From Marinobacter salexigens (GTDB taxonomy: Bacteria; Pseudomonadota; Gammaproteobacteria; Pseudomonadales; Oleiphilaceae): a stretch of 64,000 nt of DNA. The position numbers were made by a program, and so were the translations under genes. Of the stretch, positions 19,982 to 30,006 are shown one piece after another. The notes under the pieces are model-generated. The model saw only the letters and a list, made by a program, of their open reading frames with translations. It was not told the origin of the DNA and searched no databases. Location of the stretch: NCBI RefSeq assembly GCF_018860765.1, contig NZ_JAHKPV010000019.1, positions 248,001 through 312,000 on the forward strand, in the 5' to 3' direction. Numbering within the stretch: position 1 is the stretch's first letter; the number at the start of each line of letters is the position of its first letter.

Positions 19982-21610
19982 TCAGTGAAGCTCTTTGGCT
20001 TGATCCCTTAATACGAACTTCTGGATCTTGCCCGTGGACGTTTTGGGCAGTTCTGAGAAGATAATAGTTTTTGGCACTTTAAAGCGAGCCAAGTGTTCGC
20101 GGCAGAAGTTGATAATCTCTTCTTCGCTCACATCCCCGGCCTCCGGTTTTAAAGTCACAAAGGCGCAAGGCGTCTCGCCCCACTTCTCATCTGGACGCGC
20201 GACAACAGCGGCCTCCAGAACAGCAGGGTGTCGATATAACGTATCTTCAACCTCTATGGTGGATATGTTCTCACCGCCAGAAATGATGATGTCCTTCAAA
20301 CGATCCTTGATTTCCATATAACCGTCTTCGTGCCATACAGCGAGGTCGCCGGTATGGAACCAGCCGCCACGGAAGGCTTCTTCAGTGGCTTTCGGGTTTT
20401 TCAGATAACCCTTCATAACACTATTACCGCGCAGGAATATCTCGCCAATGGTTTTGCCATCTTTGGGCACGGCTTCCATGGTATTCGGATCGCCCACCAT
20501 GGTGCCCGCGAGGGTGTGATAGCGCACGCCTTGGCGGGCTTTTATCTTCGCTCTATCATGTAACGGCAGATCATCCCACTCAGACTTCCACGCGCACACA
20601 GTCACCGGGCCATAAACTTCCGTTAAACCGTAAACGTGAGTCACTTTGATGCCCATTTCCTCTACCGCACCGATCACTTGGGCAGGTGGCGCTGCGCCAG
20701 CTGTCATCGAACGCACTTCGTGATCAATGCCAGCTTTAGACTCTGCAGGTACATTCAGTAGAGCGTTCAGCACAATGGGTGCGCCGCACATGTGCGTAAC
20801 CTGATGGTCGCGAATCAACTGTAGAATTTTTTCCGGATCAACCCTACGCAAGCAAACATGAGTTCCTGCCATAGCAGTGATCGTCCATGGAAAGCACCAG
20901 CCGTTGCAGTGGAACATTGGCAGGGTCCAGAGATATACCGGATGCATTCCCATCGACCACACAGCCTGATTACCCAAGGCGTTGATGTAAGCGCCACGGT
21001 GGTGATAAACCACCCCTTTCGGGTTGCCTGTGGTGCCGGAAGTATAGTTCAACGATATGGCGTCCCACTCGTTGTCCGGAAAGCTCCACTGGAAGTTTGG
21101 ATCACCTTCCTGCAAAAACGCTTCGTAGTCCAAATCACTGACCTGAACACCCTCACCGTATTCAGGGTCGTCCACATCGATAACCAACGGTTTGTTTTCC
21201 AAGCGGCTGACGGCATCGCGCACCACATCACCAAACTCACGATCGGCAATAACAGCTTTTGCTTCGCCGTGCTCCAGCATAAATGCAATGGCCTCTGCAT
21301 CCAGACGCACATTCAGAGTGTTTAAAACAGCGCCCATCATCGGCACACCGAAGTGGCACTCCACCATGGCTGGAATATTGGGCAACATGGCGGCCACAGT
21401 GTCTCCACGATCAATACCACGACCTTTCAGCGCCGAAGCAAGCCGCCGGGAGCGGTCGTAGGTTTGGGCCCAGTTATAGCGGATAGCCCCATGAATAATA
21501 GCGGGATAATCCGGGTAAACGCTGGCCGTGCGTTCGATAAAATCAATCGGCGATTGAACTGCGTAATTGGCATCAAGGGGCGTAAGGCCTTGATCGAAGA
21601 TTGAGGTCAT
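19982..21610 (-). CDS. acyl-CoA synthetase (AMP-forming, AlkK/DmdB type)
   Basis: 542 residues. It activates a carboxylic acid with ATP and CoA. The P-loop-like motif is YTSGTTGNPKGVVYHHRG (near 190-207); HVYGLTEVYGP, GWFHTGDLAVWHEDGYMEIKDRLKDII and the catalytic lysine in LPKTSTGKIQK (near the C terminus) are all intact. The ATG at 21610 has GAGAGGAA upstream. Sequences of this form include medium-chain AlkK and methylmercaptopropionate-CoA ligase DmdB; I cannot separate them by eye. It is divergent from a two-component system at 21802 that may control it, and is followed by a permease gene. Confidence 0.9.
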   Translation of the reverse strand: MTSIFDQGLTPLDANYAVQSPIDFIERTASVYPDYPAIIHGAIRYNWAQTYDRSRRLASALKGRGIDRGDTVAAMLPNIPAMVECHFGVPMMGAVLNTLNVRLDAEAIAFMLEHGEAKAVIADREFGDVVRDAVSRLENKPLVIDVDDPEYGEGVQVSDLDYEAFLQEGDPNFQWSFPDNEWDAISLNYTSGTTGNPKGVVYHHRGAYINALGNQAVWSMGMHPVYLWTLPMFHCNGWCFPWTITAMAGTHVCLRRVDPEKILQLIRDHQVTHMCGAPIVLNALLNVPAESKAGIDHEVRSMTAGAAPPAQVIGAVEEMGIKVTHVYGLTEVYGPVTVCAWKSEWDDLPLHDRAKIKARQGVRYHTLAGTMVGDPNTMEAVPKDGKTIGEIFLRGNSVMKGYLKNPKATEEAFRGGWFHTGDLAVWHEDGYMEIKDRLKDIIISGGENISTIEVEDTLYRHPAVLEAAVVARPDEKWGETPCAFVTLKPEAGDVSEEEIINFCREHLARFKVPKTIIFSELPKTSTGKIQKFVLRDQAKELH

Positions 21611-21746
21611 GGGGGTATTCCTCTCGGTAGGTCTGCCGTCTGTGAGGCTGTTGTTCTTGTGGCGTATTCCGCAAAATCGTTAGACTACTCATAGCCTTTT
21701 ATGGCCGAAATAATATTAAACCAAACAAAAACTAGAAATTGCACCA

Positions 21747-21762
21747 TTGTATTATAGTACAA
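21747..21762. promoter_or_regulatory. AT-rich near-palindrome between synthetase and sensor kinase genes
   Basis: TTGTA and TACAA arms surround TTATAG, 40-55 bp upstream of the kinase start and about 140 bp from the synthetase start. It is a candidate site for the FixJ-type regulator or a promoter core. Evidence is limited to symmetry and position. Confidence 0.3.
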
Positions 21763-21801
21763 ACACTATATATTTCATTTTCGGAAAATGCGGTTATCAC
21801 T

Positions 21802-23280
21802 ATGAGTATTAGTTTGTCAGATGCAGACCCGCAACCCGGGCTGAGACTGGATAAGCTCGCCAGCGTCTTACAAAGCAATCTGGCAGCCAAGGAATTGGGG
21901 ATAGAACATGACCTGACAAACGCCGCTGGTCTGCTGCCAACGAATGTTCAGGCTTTGGTAAAGGCCACATTGCAACAAACCCGGGCTATTGAAGATGTCG
22001 AAACCCGGATCAACAACACCATACTGAAATGGACGTTTATTCCCTGCGTGCAAACTGGCGAGGTGCTCGCCCGAGGTCGGGATGCCACAGCCGACGTTCT
22101 GACCCACGAGCAAGCCATCCGATCAAACCGTCTCTACCGAGTGATCACCGAAAACACTACCGATCTAATTTCACGGCATGCTCCGGATGGGCGCTTTATC
22201 GACGCAACTCAGGCGTCATGGCGCTTGCTTGGGTATTGGCCAGAAGAGCTTAGGGGCAAGTTACTAGAGGACATTTTTCAGAGTGACAGCGCCACCCGAC
22301 AGCTAACGGAGACGCGCAACCGTTTGAGAGATGATGGCTATGCCACCATGACGTTGGACTTAACCCACCGTGATGGGAGTAAACGCTGGTTCGAAATCGC
22401 AAGCCGGGCTATTAGAGAAACCTATACCGGCGCTGTGGTTGAGGTCGTAAGCGTATCCCGGGACATCACGGCAAGGGTAGCGTCAGAAGACAACAACCGC
22501 CTTTTGGCCGACGAGCTTGCTCGCACCGCCCGGCTTGCTGCACTTGGGGAATTAGCGTCCAGCATTGCCCACGAGATGAACCAGCCTCTGGCAACCATCG
22601 TCAACTTTGCCAGCGCCAGTCAACGCTATCTGAAAAGTGCAGACACACATGCCGAACACCTTGAGCGTGTTAATGATGGGCTTGAGAAAATCATCCACCA
22701 TGCCAATCGCGCTTCTGAAGTCATCAAACACTTACGCGCATTCCTGCGCAAAGGCCAGAAGCGCACAGCAGCTGTCCAGCTAAACGAAACCATCATGAAT
22801 GTCGCCCGCCTTTGCCAATGGGAGGCTGACAAAAACAACGTCGATATTATCTGCACACCTGCTACCAGTGAACCGACGATTATCGCTGACCCGGTGTTGA
22901 TGGAGCAGGTACTGATCAATTTGATCCGTAACGGTATGGAAGCAAATGCGGAGGCGCGCACCCATCGACGGGACAACGAAGGTTCCCACCTGATCATCTC
23001 AACATCTATAAACAGCGAAGGTGAAACACTGATCGATGTAACAGACGAAGGACCCGGCCTTGATGAACAGGGAATCAGGCAAATGTTCCAGCCCTTTTAC
23101 ACTAGTAAACCTCGGGGTCTTGGGCTAGGCCTTTCCATGAGCCGCTCGATTATTGAAGGCTTTGGCGGTTTTTTGGACGCCCAGACAGCTCCAACAGGCG
23201 GCCTTACTTTAACCTGTCGCTTCCCGGCTGCACCTGCAAACAAACGCATACAAAGCATGGAGACTGCTCCGAATGAGTAA
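21802..23280 (+). CDS. PAS-domain sensor histidine kinase (FixL/TtrS-like)
   Basis: 492 residues from the ATG at 21802. A PAS domain spans about 110-232 (YRVITENTTDLISRHAPDG ... VVSVSRDITAR). Then come the phosphoacceptor helix with SSIAHEMNQPLATI (His near 262) and the ATPase with N box LINLIRNGMEAN, G1 DVTDEGPGLD and G2 PRGLGLGLSMS. No membrane span is visible, so it should sense a cytoplasmic signal. The H-box form (HEMNQPLA) is that of the FixL group. Its last codons overlap the response regulator start (ATGAGTAA), indicating coupled translation. A longer start at 21739 is unlikely. Confidence 0.92.
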   Translation: MSISLSDADPQPGLRLDKLASVLQSNLAAKELGIEHDLTNAAGLLPTNVQALVKATLQQTRAIEDVETRINNTILKWTFIPCVQTGEVLARGRDATADVLTHEQAIRSNRLYRVITENTTDLISRHAPDGRFIDATQASWRLLGYWPEELRGKLLEDIFQSDSATRQLTETRNRLRDDGYATMTLDLTHRDGSKRWFEIASRAIRETYTGAVVEVVSVSRDITARVASEDNNRLLADELARTARLAALGELASSIAHEMNQPLATIVNFASASQRYLKSADTHAEHLERVNDGLEKIIHHANRASEVIKHLRAFLRKGQKRTAAVQLNETIMNVARLCQWEADKNNVDIICTPATSEPTIIADPVLMEQVLINLIRNGMEANAEARTHRRDNEGSHLIISTSINSEGETLIDVTDEGPGLDEQGIRQMFQPFYTSKPRGLGLGLSMSRSIIEGFGGFLDAQTAPTGGLTLTCRFPAAPANKRIQSMETAPNE

Positions 23281-23920
23281 CCAACCTGCCCCGGCAACCC
23301 CCACTGTTTACGTTGTTGATGACGACGCTGGCATGCTGGAGTCAACCCAGTGGCTGCTAGAGTCTGTCGGTTTGAATGTAAGGGCTTATAGCGACGGGCG
23401 AAAGTTCCTTGATGCTCTTGACGATGAAAAAGGGGGCTGCGTAGTTCTGGATGTAAGAATGCCTGGCCTCGGAGGGCTCAACGTTCAAGAGGAGCTGCAA
23501 AAGCGTGGTATTAAGTTACCGATTATTTTTGTTTCTGGCCATGCCGATGTTCCCATAGTGGTCCGGGCCTTCAAGTCCGGCGCCTTCGATTTCATTGAAA
23601 AGCCATTCAATGAGCAGCTATTACTGGACAGCGTGCAACAGGCACTAGAGGCTCACCAGCACTCCAACAACCGCCAGTTGGGCGACGAGCAAACACACGC
23701 GCTCATCTCAACACTAACGCGCCGCGAACGGGATGTTTTTCTGCCTATGGCACAAGGCTATATCAGCAGGGAAATTGCCGAACAACTTGGGGTGAGTGTC
23801 AAAACGATTGATCTTTACCGGGCGCGCGTCATGAAGCGACTGGGCGTGGAACGACTGCCCGATGTTACAGGGGTAGCAGTGACCGCTGGATTGATTGACC
23901 CATTGCACCTGCGCCCTTAG
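23273..23920 (+). CDS. FixJ-family response regulator with LuxR-type DNA-binding domain
   Basis: 215 residues. The receiver domain spans 1-125 with acidic pocket VVDDDAG, phosphoacceptor VVLDVRMPGLGG (Asp near 60), SGHAD and FIEKPF. The helix-turn-helix follows at 143-210: LTRRERDVFLPMAQGYISREIAEQLGVSVKTIDLYRARVMKRL. It is the partner of the kinase it overlaps. The stop overlaps that of the convergent MocR gene by 4 bases. The divergent acyl-CoA synthetase and its permease are the nearest candidate targets. Confidence 0.93.
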   Translation: MSNQPAPATPTVYVVDDDAGMLESTQWLLESVGLNVRAYSDGRKFLDALDDEKGGCVVLDVRMPGLGGLNVQEELQKRGIKLPIIFVSGHADVPIVVRAFKSGAFDFIEKPFNEQLLLDSVQQALEAHQHSNNRQLGDEQTHALISTLTRRERDVFLPMAQGYISREIAEQLGVSVKTIDLYRARVMKRLGVERLPDVTGVAVTAGLIDPLHLRP

Positions 23921-25332
23921 CCTTTCAGCGCCTGCTCTTCATGGGTCAATGCACCAAGTCTCGCAATGGCTTGATCAATTCTCTCGCACCACGGATTACC
24001 ACCGTTTAGCCGTAGGCATGATTCGAACTTGCCTGAAATCGAGAACATCAGGCCCGGTGCAACGTTGATATTCTCTGCACGCGCACGATGATAAACCCGT
24101 GTGCCGGAAACGCCTGCAGGCAATTGCACCCAGAGCACAAAGCCCCCCTGAGGCCTGCTGACTGCCGTACCCACTGGAAATGAGCGTGCCACAGCGGCTC
24201 TCATGCGCTCTATCGCCTCGCGGTAGTTCTGTCGGGCTGAGCGCAGATAGCGATCGTATCCGCCTTGTTCAAGAAAGTGCGCAACCGCCATTTGCGGAAT
24301 AGACGATGTCGCCAGGTTGGAAAAGTATTTTTGCTGCCGGGCACCTGCCATGTGGCGACCGGGCAACATCCAACCCAGCCTAAGCCCGGGTGAAATGGTC
24401 TTTGAAAAAGAGTTGCAGTAGATGACGTTATCGGCGCGATCAAAGGCCTTGGCAGGTCTTGGCCGTTCTCCTGTGTGATAAAGGTCTCCGTAGATGTCGT
24501 CTTCAATCAAAGGCACATCAGCGGCGGCTAGCATGGACACAAGCTGCTTCTTGCGCTCGTCCGGCATTCTGGCTCCCATAGGGTTGCTGTGATTGCTCAC
24601 CACCACACAGGCTTTCAGGGGCCACTGCTCCAAAGCGAGCTGCAAACCTTCAAGGCTAAGGCCATCGGATGGGTGAGTGGGTATTTCTATCGCTCGCAGC
24701 CCGACCACTTCAAGAGCCTGAAGAATACCCGGAAACGATGGCGACTCAACGGCGACAATGTCCCCGGGCTGGGTAACGGCACGCAAGCCCAGAATAATAG
24801 CTTCCTGAGCACCATTGGTGACAAGAACATCATCTGGCGTAACCGGAACACCCACAGAAGCCATACGCTGCGCAATCTGTCGGCGCAGTGACTCTTTGCC
24901 GGGGAACGCATAGTCCAGTGTCTCAAGGCCATGCCGTGCCGCCCACATCGTGCTCTGCTGAATCTGCCGCAACGGCAGAAAGTCAGCATGGGGAACGGCG
25001 GTCGCCAGCGGCACCATGCGCTTCTGCTCATCTGCACACAAGTCCAAAGTCATCTCGCGCGCACTAACAGGGACAGGCTTGCTCCGATGCTTACGCATAA
25101 CCGGTTCTGGCACGTCAACGAGAGGTAAGCGCACAAAATACCCGCTGCGCTCCCGGGCTTGGAGGTAACCTCGGGCCTCTAGGGTTTGGTGCGCCTGCAG
25201 TACCGTTGAAATACTTACTTCCATCTGTTTGCTCAATATCCGTACACCCGGCAGGCGGTCGCCATCACGGTATACGCCGTCTTGTATCAGCGCCTGCAGC
25301 CTATCTGCTACTTGGTTATAGAGAACACCCAT
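23917..25332 (-). CDS. MocR-family regulator (GntR winged helix fused to PLP aminotransferase fold)
   Basis: 471 residues. The N-terminal GntR winged helix (1-75: LPGVRILSKQMEVSISTVLQAHQTLEARGYL) is followed by a fold-type I aminotransferase domain. The PLP-binding lysine is in NSFSKTISPGLRLGW (near 305), and the Asp block in PLIEDDIYGDLY. MocR proteins sense PLP or amino-derived ligands and usually control a divergent gene. Here the divergent unit is the small ORF plus PhzF, and a perfect inverted repeat sits between them. The start at 25332 is the ATG of MGVLYNQVADRL. Confidence 0.93.
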   Translation of the reverse strand: MGVLYNQVADRLQALIQDGVYRDGDRLPGVRILSKQMEVSISTVLQAHQTLEARGYLQARERSGYFVRLPLVDVPEPVMRKHRSKPVPVSAREMTLDLCADEQKRMVPLATAVPHADFLPLRQIQQSTMWAARHGLETLDYAFPGKESLRRQIAQRMASVGVPVTPDDVLVTNGAQEAIILGLRAVTQPGDIVAVESPSFPGILQALEVVGLRAIEIPTHPSDGLSLEGLQLALEQWPLKACVVVSNHSNPMGARMPDERKKQLVSMLAAADVPLIEDDIYGDLYHTGERPRPAKAFDRADNVIYCNSFSKTISPGLRLGWMLPGRHMAGARQQKYFSNLATSSIPQMAVAHFLEQGGYDRYLRSARQNYREAIERMRAAVARSFPVGTAVSRPQGGFVLWVQLPAGVSGTRVYHRARAENINVAPGLMFSISGKFESCLRLNGGNPWCERIDQAIARLGALTHEEQALKG

Positions 25333-25438
25333 TCGATTTGCCTCGCTTAATCACTCATTCACTTGCCTGTAGCGGCACGCGAGCTGCCATTGCAGCAGAT
25401 CGGCATCCAACGAGAAGAGTACAGATACCGGCAAAAAT

Positions 25439-25477
25439 AACCGGTACAGATTGCGCAACAACCATTCTGTACCGGTT
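25439..25477. promoter_or_regulatory. probable MocR operator: perfect 11-bp inverted repeat
   Basis: AACCGGTACAG and CTGTACCGGTT are perfect inverted arms with a 17-bp spacer, centred between the divergent MocR and PhzF units. A third partial copy (GTACAG-ATACCGG, about 25419-25431) lies just to the left. Multiple spaced half-sites in the divergent promoter are typical of MocR and PdxR binding. Confidence 0.75.
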
Positions 25478-25560
25478 CAAAATCATACTATCTGAATCTG
25501 TTATGGCTGTATGCACAGGAGGACAATGACTTCATCGCAAACAGAAGAAGGAGTTTCATC

Positions 25561-25842
25561 GTGGGCATAGCAAATAATCACGCACAGGCGGCAACACGTA
25601 ACAATCTTTTTGGGTTTCAGCCAAACGTTCCGTCATTATTTGAGGACGGAGGGAAAACTAGCCACCAATGGCTGGAACATTTAGGGTTTTCTGTTAATAA
25701 AGTGGATCAGGAACACTGGGTGGCAACACACCACACCGCCCTGCCCGAACTCCATTTTTACAGTGCCCGTGAACTTGCTCAGTTTGCCAGCTACAAAGCT
25801 CACCACTACGCTAAGCGTTTGCTTCCGGAGAATAGAACATGA
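25561..25842 (+). CDS. small conserved-looking protein coupled to PhzF (function unknown)
   Basis: 93 residues with a GTG start supported by AAGGAG 7 bases upstream. It is soluble and His-rich towards the C terminus (HWVATHHTALPELHFY, YKAHHYAKRL); I recognise no domain. The TGA overlaps the ATG of the PhzF gene (ATGA), so the two are translationally coupled. It sits first in the unit that the MocR operator should control. Coupling and a good ribosome binding site make it a real gene; its role, possibly a partner of the PhzF enzyme, is open. Confidence 0.75.
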   Translation: MGIANNHAQAATRNNLFGFQPNVPSLFEDGGKTSHQWLEHLGFSVNKVDQEHWVATHHTALPELHFYSARELAQFASYKAHHYAKRLLPENRT

Positions 25843-26645
25843 CTTACCCTATTTATCAGGTAGACGCGTTTACCAGCGACATTTTCAAGGGTAACCCCGC
25901 CGCCGTGATGCCTTTGGGAAGTTGGCTTCCGGACGAAACCTTGCAGGCACTGGCGGCCGAGAACAATCTGGCAGAAACGGCCTTTTTTGTGCCTGAGGCC
26001 AACCCTGAGGGCGCAAACTTTCAGATACGCTGGTTCACTCCGCGCGTAGAAGTACCGCTCTGCGGGCATGCCACTTTGGCCAGTGCTTGGGTCATTTTTA
26101 ACAAACTGGGCTGGCCCGAAAACACCGTTCGCTTCCATTCCAAAAGCGGCCCTCTGGCGGTACACAAAAGATCTGGCGACTGGCTGGAGCTAGATTTCCC
26201 TAGCCTTTCGATAGAAGAGCGGCAGGCGCCCGCAATCGTCACCGAAGCCCTCGATCATGCGCCTGCGAGCGTTTTTCACGTGCCGGCAGATACAAATGAC
26301 ATGATCGTTCTGGAAAACGAAGCAGCGGTGAAAGCGGCGCAGCCGGACCTGAGAATATTAAAACAGCTGGGCAATATGGGCCTAATCATTACCGCACCCG
26401 GCGACGAGGTGGATTTTGTGAGCCGCTACTTCGCACCGGGCTCGGGCATTGATGAAGACCCAGTTACCGGCTCGATTCACAGCGCTTTAGTGCCCTACTG
26501 GGCCGAAAAGCTCGGCAAAACCAAACTGGAAGCTAGGCAATTGTCTGAAAGGGGCGGTGTACTGCGCTGCGAACTCAAGGGCGATCGAGTTGCAATCGCC
26601 GGGCAGGCTGCGTTTTATATGGAAGGCGCGGTTTATCTGGAATGA
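25839..26645 (+). CDS. PhzF-family isomerase/epimerase
   Basis: 268 residues. The fold resembles diaminopimelate epimerase. The N-terminal YQVDAFTSDIFKGNPAAVMPL and ENNLAETAFF (catalytic Glu, near 45) are the family signature, with RWFTPRVEVPLCGHATLAS and GSGIDEDPVTGSIHSALVPYW further on. PhzF itself isomerises trans-2,3-dihydro-3-hydroxyanthranilate in phenazine synthesis, but no other phenazine genes are present, so this homologue probably acts on another small metabolite. It is coupled to the small ORF before it and probably controlled by the divergent MocR protein. Confidence 0.92.
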   Translation: MTYPIYQVDAFTSDIFKGNPAAVMPLGSWLPDETLQALAAENNLAETAFFVPEANPEGANFQIRWFTPRVEVPLCGHATLASAWVIFNKLGWPENTVRFHSKSGPLAVHKRSGDWLELDFPSLSIEERQAPAIVTEALDHAPASVFHVPADTNDMIVLENEAAVKAAQPDLRILKQLGNMGLIITAPGDEVDFVSRYFAPGSGIDEDPVTGSIHSALVPYWAEKLGKTKLEARQLSERGGVLRCELKGDRVAIAGQAAFYMEGAVYLE

Positions 26646-26706
26646 GCCGAATCGAGGCTTTGAGGCTGGTATACTGCGCGCCAAACAAACCAACCGGCGA
26701 GCAGCA

Positions 26707-27900
26707 ATGGCGGCAAGTTCCAGCACCCAGTACGATGTGATCATTATCGGCGCAGGAGCCGCTGGCCTCATGTGCGCTGCCACAGCAGGTTATCGCGGGC
26801 GCAAGGTGTTGGTAATTGATCAAGCCAACAAGCCCGGGAAAAAAATCCTCATGTCTGGTGGTGGGCGCTGCAACTTCACCAACCTGAACAGTACACCCAG
26901 CAATTTTTTATCCGACAATCCGCACTTTTGTATTTCTGCCCTTAAGCGCTACACCCCACAGAATTTTCTGGACCTCGTTGAACGCCACGGCATTGAGCAC
27001 GAAGAAAAGGCCGCTGGCCAACTGTTCTGCAAAGACAGCGCGAAAGAAATACTTGCCATGCTGCTGACGGAGTGCGAATGGGCCGGAGCTGAAATTCGCA
27101 TGAAAACCAGCGTAAAGAGCATTACCCGGAGTGCTGGAGACTTCCGCGTTAACACCAGTTCAGGCACCCTCACCTGCGAATCTCTGGTTATCGCCTGTGG
27201 CGGTCTTTCCATCCCCACCATGGGCGCCACAGGTTTTGGCTACGAAGTCGCACGGCAATTCGGGCTTACTGTTCTGCCCACCCGAGCTGGGCTTGTGCCT
27301 TTCACTCTGCATCCCGAATTGAAACAACAACTGGCCCCGCTCTCTGGTGTTAGCTGCCCCGTGGAAGCGTCCTGCAACAACCACTATTTCCGAGAACCCA
27401 TGCTGGTAACACATCGCGGGTTAAGCGGGCCATCAATGCTGCAAATCTCTAGTTTCTGGCAACCCGGTAACCCGCTAACCATCAATCTGCTGCCGGAGCG
27501 CAACATTCGGGAAGATTTAGAATCGCTGCGCAAACAAAAGCCGCAATCAACCATCGCACAATATCTTATCCAGCATTTGCCTAAGCGATTCGCACAGACC
27601 TTTAGCGAGCTACACCGCTGGGAAGGCCCTCTGCAGAACTATAAGAACAGCGATCTTGAAAGAGTCTCGGAAACGCTGGGCCAGTGGACGGTTAAGCCGG
27701 CAGGCACAGAGGGATACCGAACGGCCGAAGTTACCTTAGGCGGCGTAGATACCCGTCAGCTTTCGTCGAAAACGATGGCAGCACTGGAGCATCCGAACTT
27801 GTATTTTATCGGCGAGGTTGTGGATGTGACCGGGCACTTGGGTGGGCACAATTTTCAATGGGCTTGGGCTTCGGGGGTCGCGGCGGGGTTGGCAGTTTGA
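26707..27900 (+). CDS. HI0933/BaiN-family FAD-dependent oxidoreductase
   Basis: 397 residues from the ATG at 26707; an extension upstream reads into phzF and is not used. The N-terminal VIIIGAGAAGLMCAATAG is the FAD-binding Rossmann motif. PGKKILMSGGGRCNFTN is diagnostic of the HI0933 family, and VTLGGVDTRQLSSKTM and NFQWAWASGVAAG close the FAD site. The family is poorly characterised; BaiN acts in bile-acid dehydroxylation in gut bacteria, which is not expected here. It lies 61 bp after phzF on the same strand, with a TATACT-like box in the gap suggesting it may have its own promoter. Confidence 0.9.
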   Translation: MAASSSTQYDVIIIGAGAAGLMCAATAGYRGRKVLVIDQANKPGKKILMSGGGRCNFTNLNSTPSNFLSDNPHFCISALKRYTPQNFLDLVERHGIEHEEKAAGQLFCKDSAKEILAMLLTECEWAGAEIRMKTSVKSITRSAGDFRVNTSSGTLTCESLVIACGGLSIPTMGATGFGYEVARQFGLTVLPTRAGLVPFTLHPELKQQLAPLSGVSCPVEASCNNHYFREPMLVTHRGLSGPSMLQISSFWQPGNPLTINLLPERNIREDLESLRKQKPQSTIAQYLIQHLPKRFAQTFSELHRWEGPLQNYKNSDLERVSETLGQWTVKPAGTEGYRTAEVTLGGVDTRQLSSKTMAALEHPNLYFIGEVVDVTGHLGGHNFQWAWASGVAAGLAV

Positions 27901-27923
27901 CGACTGCACCATTGCCAGATCAT

Positions 27924-29927
27924 CTATGTGCTGAATTGCGCCACCTGACTAGCCAGATTCTGAGCCAATTTCGACAAGCTCTGACTGGCCTGAGCAATCT
28001 GATTAGATGCAGCCGAGGTTTGATCAGCCACATCGGAGATTTGCTCCACATTCCTGCTCATTTCTTCTGAAACTGTCGATTGCTCTTCCGTTGCGCTGGC
28101 AATTTGAGCCCCCATATCGGAAATGCTATCGACACCCACCATAATTGCCTTAAGTGAAGCTTCCGTTTTATGAGACAGGTTAACGGATTCGGCGCTCGAA
28201 TCATGGCATTTATTCATGCTCTGCATCGCAGTTTTTGCACCTTCCTGTAACCTGTAGATCGTGTCTCGAATCTGTTCAGTGGAGGACTGTGTTCGCCCGG
28301 CAAGCGACCTCACTTCATCAGCGACTACAGCAAAGCCTCGCCCACTATCACCCGCCCGAGCGGCCTCGATGGCCGCATTGAGCGCAAGTAGATTGGTTTG
28401 TTCGGCAATATCACTAATCACCTGCAAAACTGACCCGATTTCGTTGCTGTTGGCATTCAGTGCTACCACAACCTCAGTTGACTGGCTCAGGGCATTTGCC
28501 AGCCCAGAAATTTGCTCCGTCATCTGATGCAGTATAGCGTTTCCGTCCTTGGCTTGATCTTTAGCTGCCATCGCAGCATCAGCGGCGAGTTCAGCGTTTG
28601 CGGCGACTTCACGAACCGTAGTCGACATCTCGGTCATGGCAGAGGCAATCTGATCCGTCTCATGCTTTTGTTTATGGACGCTTTGGGCACTTTCTTCCGT
28701 TACTGCAGAGAGTTCTTCCGACGCCTGTGCCAGTTGCTCGGCAGATCCCGTAACCTGCTTGACGATATTCCGGAATTGATCTGCCATTACATTTAGCGAC
28801 TCAGAGACTTCCGTTAACTCGTCATTTCCCAAGCGTTTCGCCTTGTAGGTAAGATCACCTTTTGCAAGCGCCTCCGTAGCCTGCATAAGATTGCTGATAC
28901 TGGCGTTAACGCCGTTATAGAAAGAGGTAAACAGGTAACACATGGTCAGCAGGACCAGTGCCAGCAAACCAATAGTGGAGTGAAAGACGAAAGCCGCAGC
29001 AGCTTCTCTCTCTGCGAGAGCGCCATCAACCACAGGAATCATTCGGTCGAACTCGCTATAGACTTCATCGATCGCCTCAGTTGCTGTTTCACTGATCTGC
29101 ACCGCAGACACGCTGATTTTTTCCGGCTTACGAAATTCTTTATGCAGCAATTCAATATACCGACTAACAACTCGCTGCATTTCTTGTTTAGCCTGATTCA
29201 GTTCCTTTTTGAGCTCAGGCTGGTGGTGCACAGATTGGGATAAATTAAACTGGATCAGCTTATAGTACTGGCTTATGCGATCCTGGCGATTGGCCAAAGC
29301 AATACGGCTATCACCCTGATGTGCACCTCTTGCCGCTATGCCCGAAGCTAAGCCGCGGGCCTGCCCCATGGCCTCAGCAATTTGTGGATAGGAAGTCGTT
29401 ATGAGGGAAATGAGATAGTAAGTGTCAGCAGATGAATCGAGGCTAAGGCCGGATTTCTCACGAATGGTGTCGCCCATCGCAAACAGATCACTGATCAGAT
29501 CCGTGTGCTGCCTGAAGCTTTTCCCCTGATCGAGATCTTTCAGGTTGTGCACCAGTTGCGCCCAAGTTGCAGGCAAATCCAGCCCCTTTTCGGTCAGAGT
29601 GAGTTGACTCAGGTGCTGCAAAGACTGCTGCACCCGCCCCTGAAGCGTCTTCATTCGTCCTACAAAATTCTCTGCACCGCCCAGATATGCGGCAGACAGC
29701 CCCCGATGCTCCTGCACCAACTCAATTGCAAATCGAACCTGCTTTATTTCTACTAAGCCAACCCTTTGATTAGCTGTAAAACTTACAACTCCAGCCTTCT
29801 CCTGCATCAGCAGGACACCAATGATCAGGAGAGGGAGAAGAAAGGCCACTCCGATCACCATAAACTTTTTCGAGTAGCGTAACTTTCCTAGAATATAAAC
29901 ACCGGGCTTAAAGAGCGACTTCAACAT
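27924..29927 (-). CDS. methyl-accepting chemotaxis protein, NIT-like sensor domain
   Basis: 667 residues. A first span (about 24-42) and a second (about 305-327) bracket a large, all-helical periplasmic region. It begins [16 protein letters not shown], resembling the nitrate/nitrite-sensing NIT domain. A HAMP domain follows (about 330-385) and then the signalling hairpin with [20 protein letters not shown] and [19 protein letters not shown], the conserved CheA/CheW contact tip. No C-terminal CheR pentapeptide is present. It should feed an attractant or repellent signal to the flagellar system. Ligand assignment to nitrate is a weak inference. It is convergent with the flavoprotein gene. Confidence 0.93.
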   Translation of the reverse strand: MLKSLFKPGVYILGKLRYSKKFMVIGVAFLLPLLIIGVLLMQEKAGVVSFTANQRVGLVEIKQVRFAIELVQEHRGLSAAYLGGAENFVGRMKTLQGRVQQSLQHLSQLTLTEKGLDLPATWAQLVHNLKDLDQGKSFRQHTDLISDLFAMGDTIREKSGLSLDSSADTYYLISLITTSYPQIAEAMGQARGLASGIAARGAHQGDSRIALANRQDRISQYYKLIQFNLSQSVHHQPELKKELNQAKQEMQRVVSRYIELLHKEFRKPEKISVSAVQISETATEAIDEVYSEFDRMIPVVDGALAEREAAAAFVFHSTIGLLALVLLTMCYLFTSFYNGVNASISNLMQATEALAKGDLTYKAKRLGNDELTEVSESLNVMADQFRNIVKQVTGSAEQLAQASEELSAVTEESAQSVHKQKHETDQIASAMTEMSTTVREVAANAELAADAAMAAKDQAKDGNAILHQMTEQISGLANALSQSTEVVVALNANSNEIGSVLQVISDIAEQTNLLALNAAIEAARAGDSGRGFAVVADEVRSLAGRTQSSTEQIRDTIYRLQEGAKTAMQSMNKCHDSSAESVNLSHKTEASLKAIMVGVDSISDMGAQIASATEEQSTVSEEMSRNVEQISDVADQTSAASNQIAQASQSLSKLAQNLASQVAQFST

Positions 29928-30006
29928 AAGATACAGATCCGTAAAGAGTTTTGTTTTTCTGATTAATTACCCTCAAGAGTCCAATGCCCTGACCAACACT
30001 ATGTGT

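Noticed and set aside
25839..26645. Phenazine biosynthesis locus
   Set aside because: Only a PhzF-family protein is present; no phzA, B, D, E, G or related genes are near.
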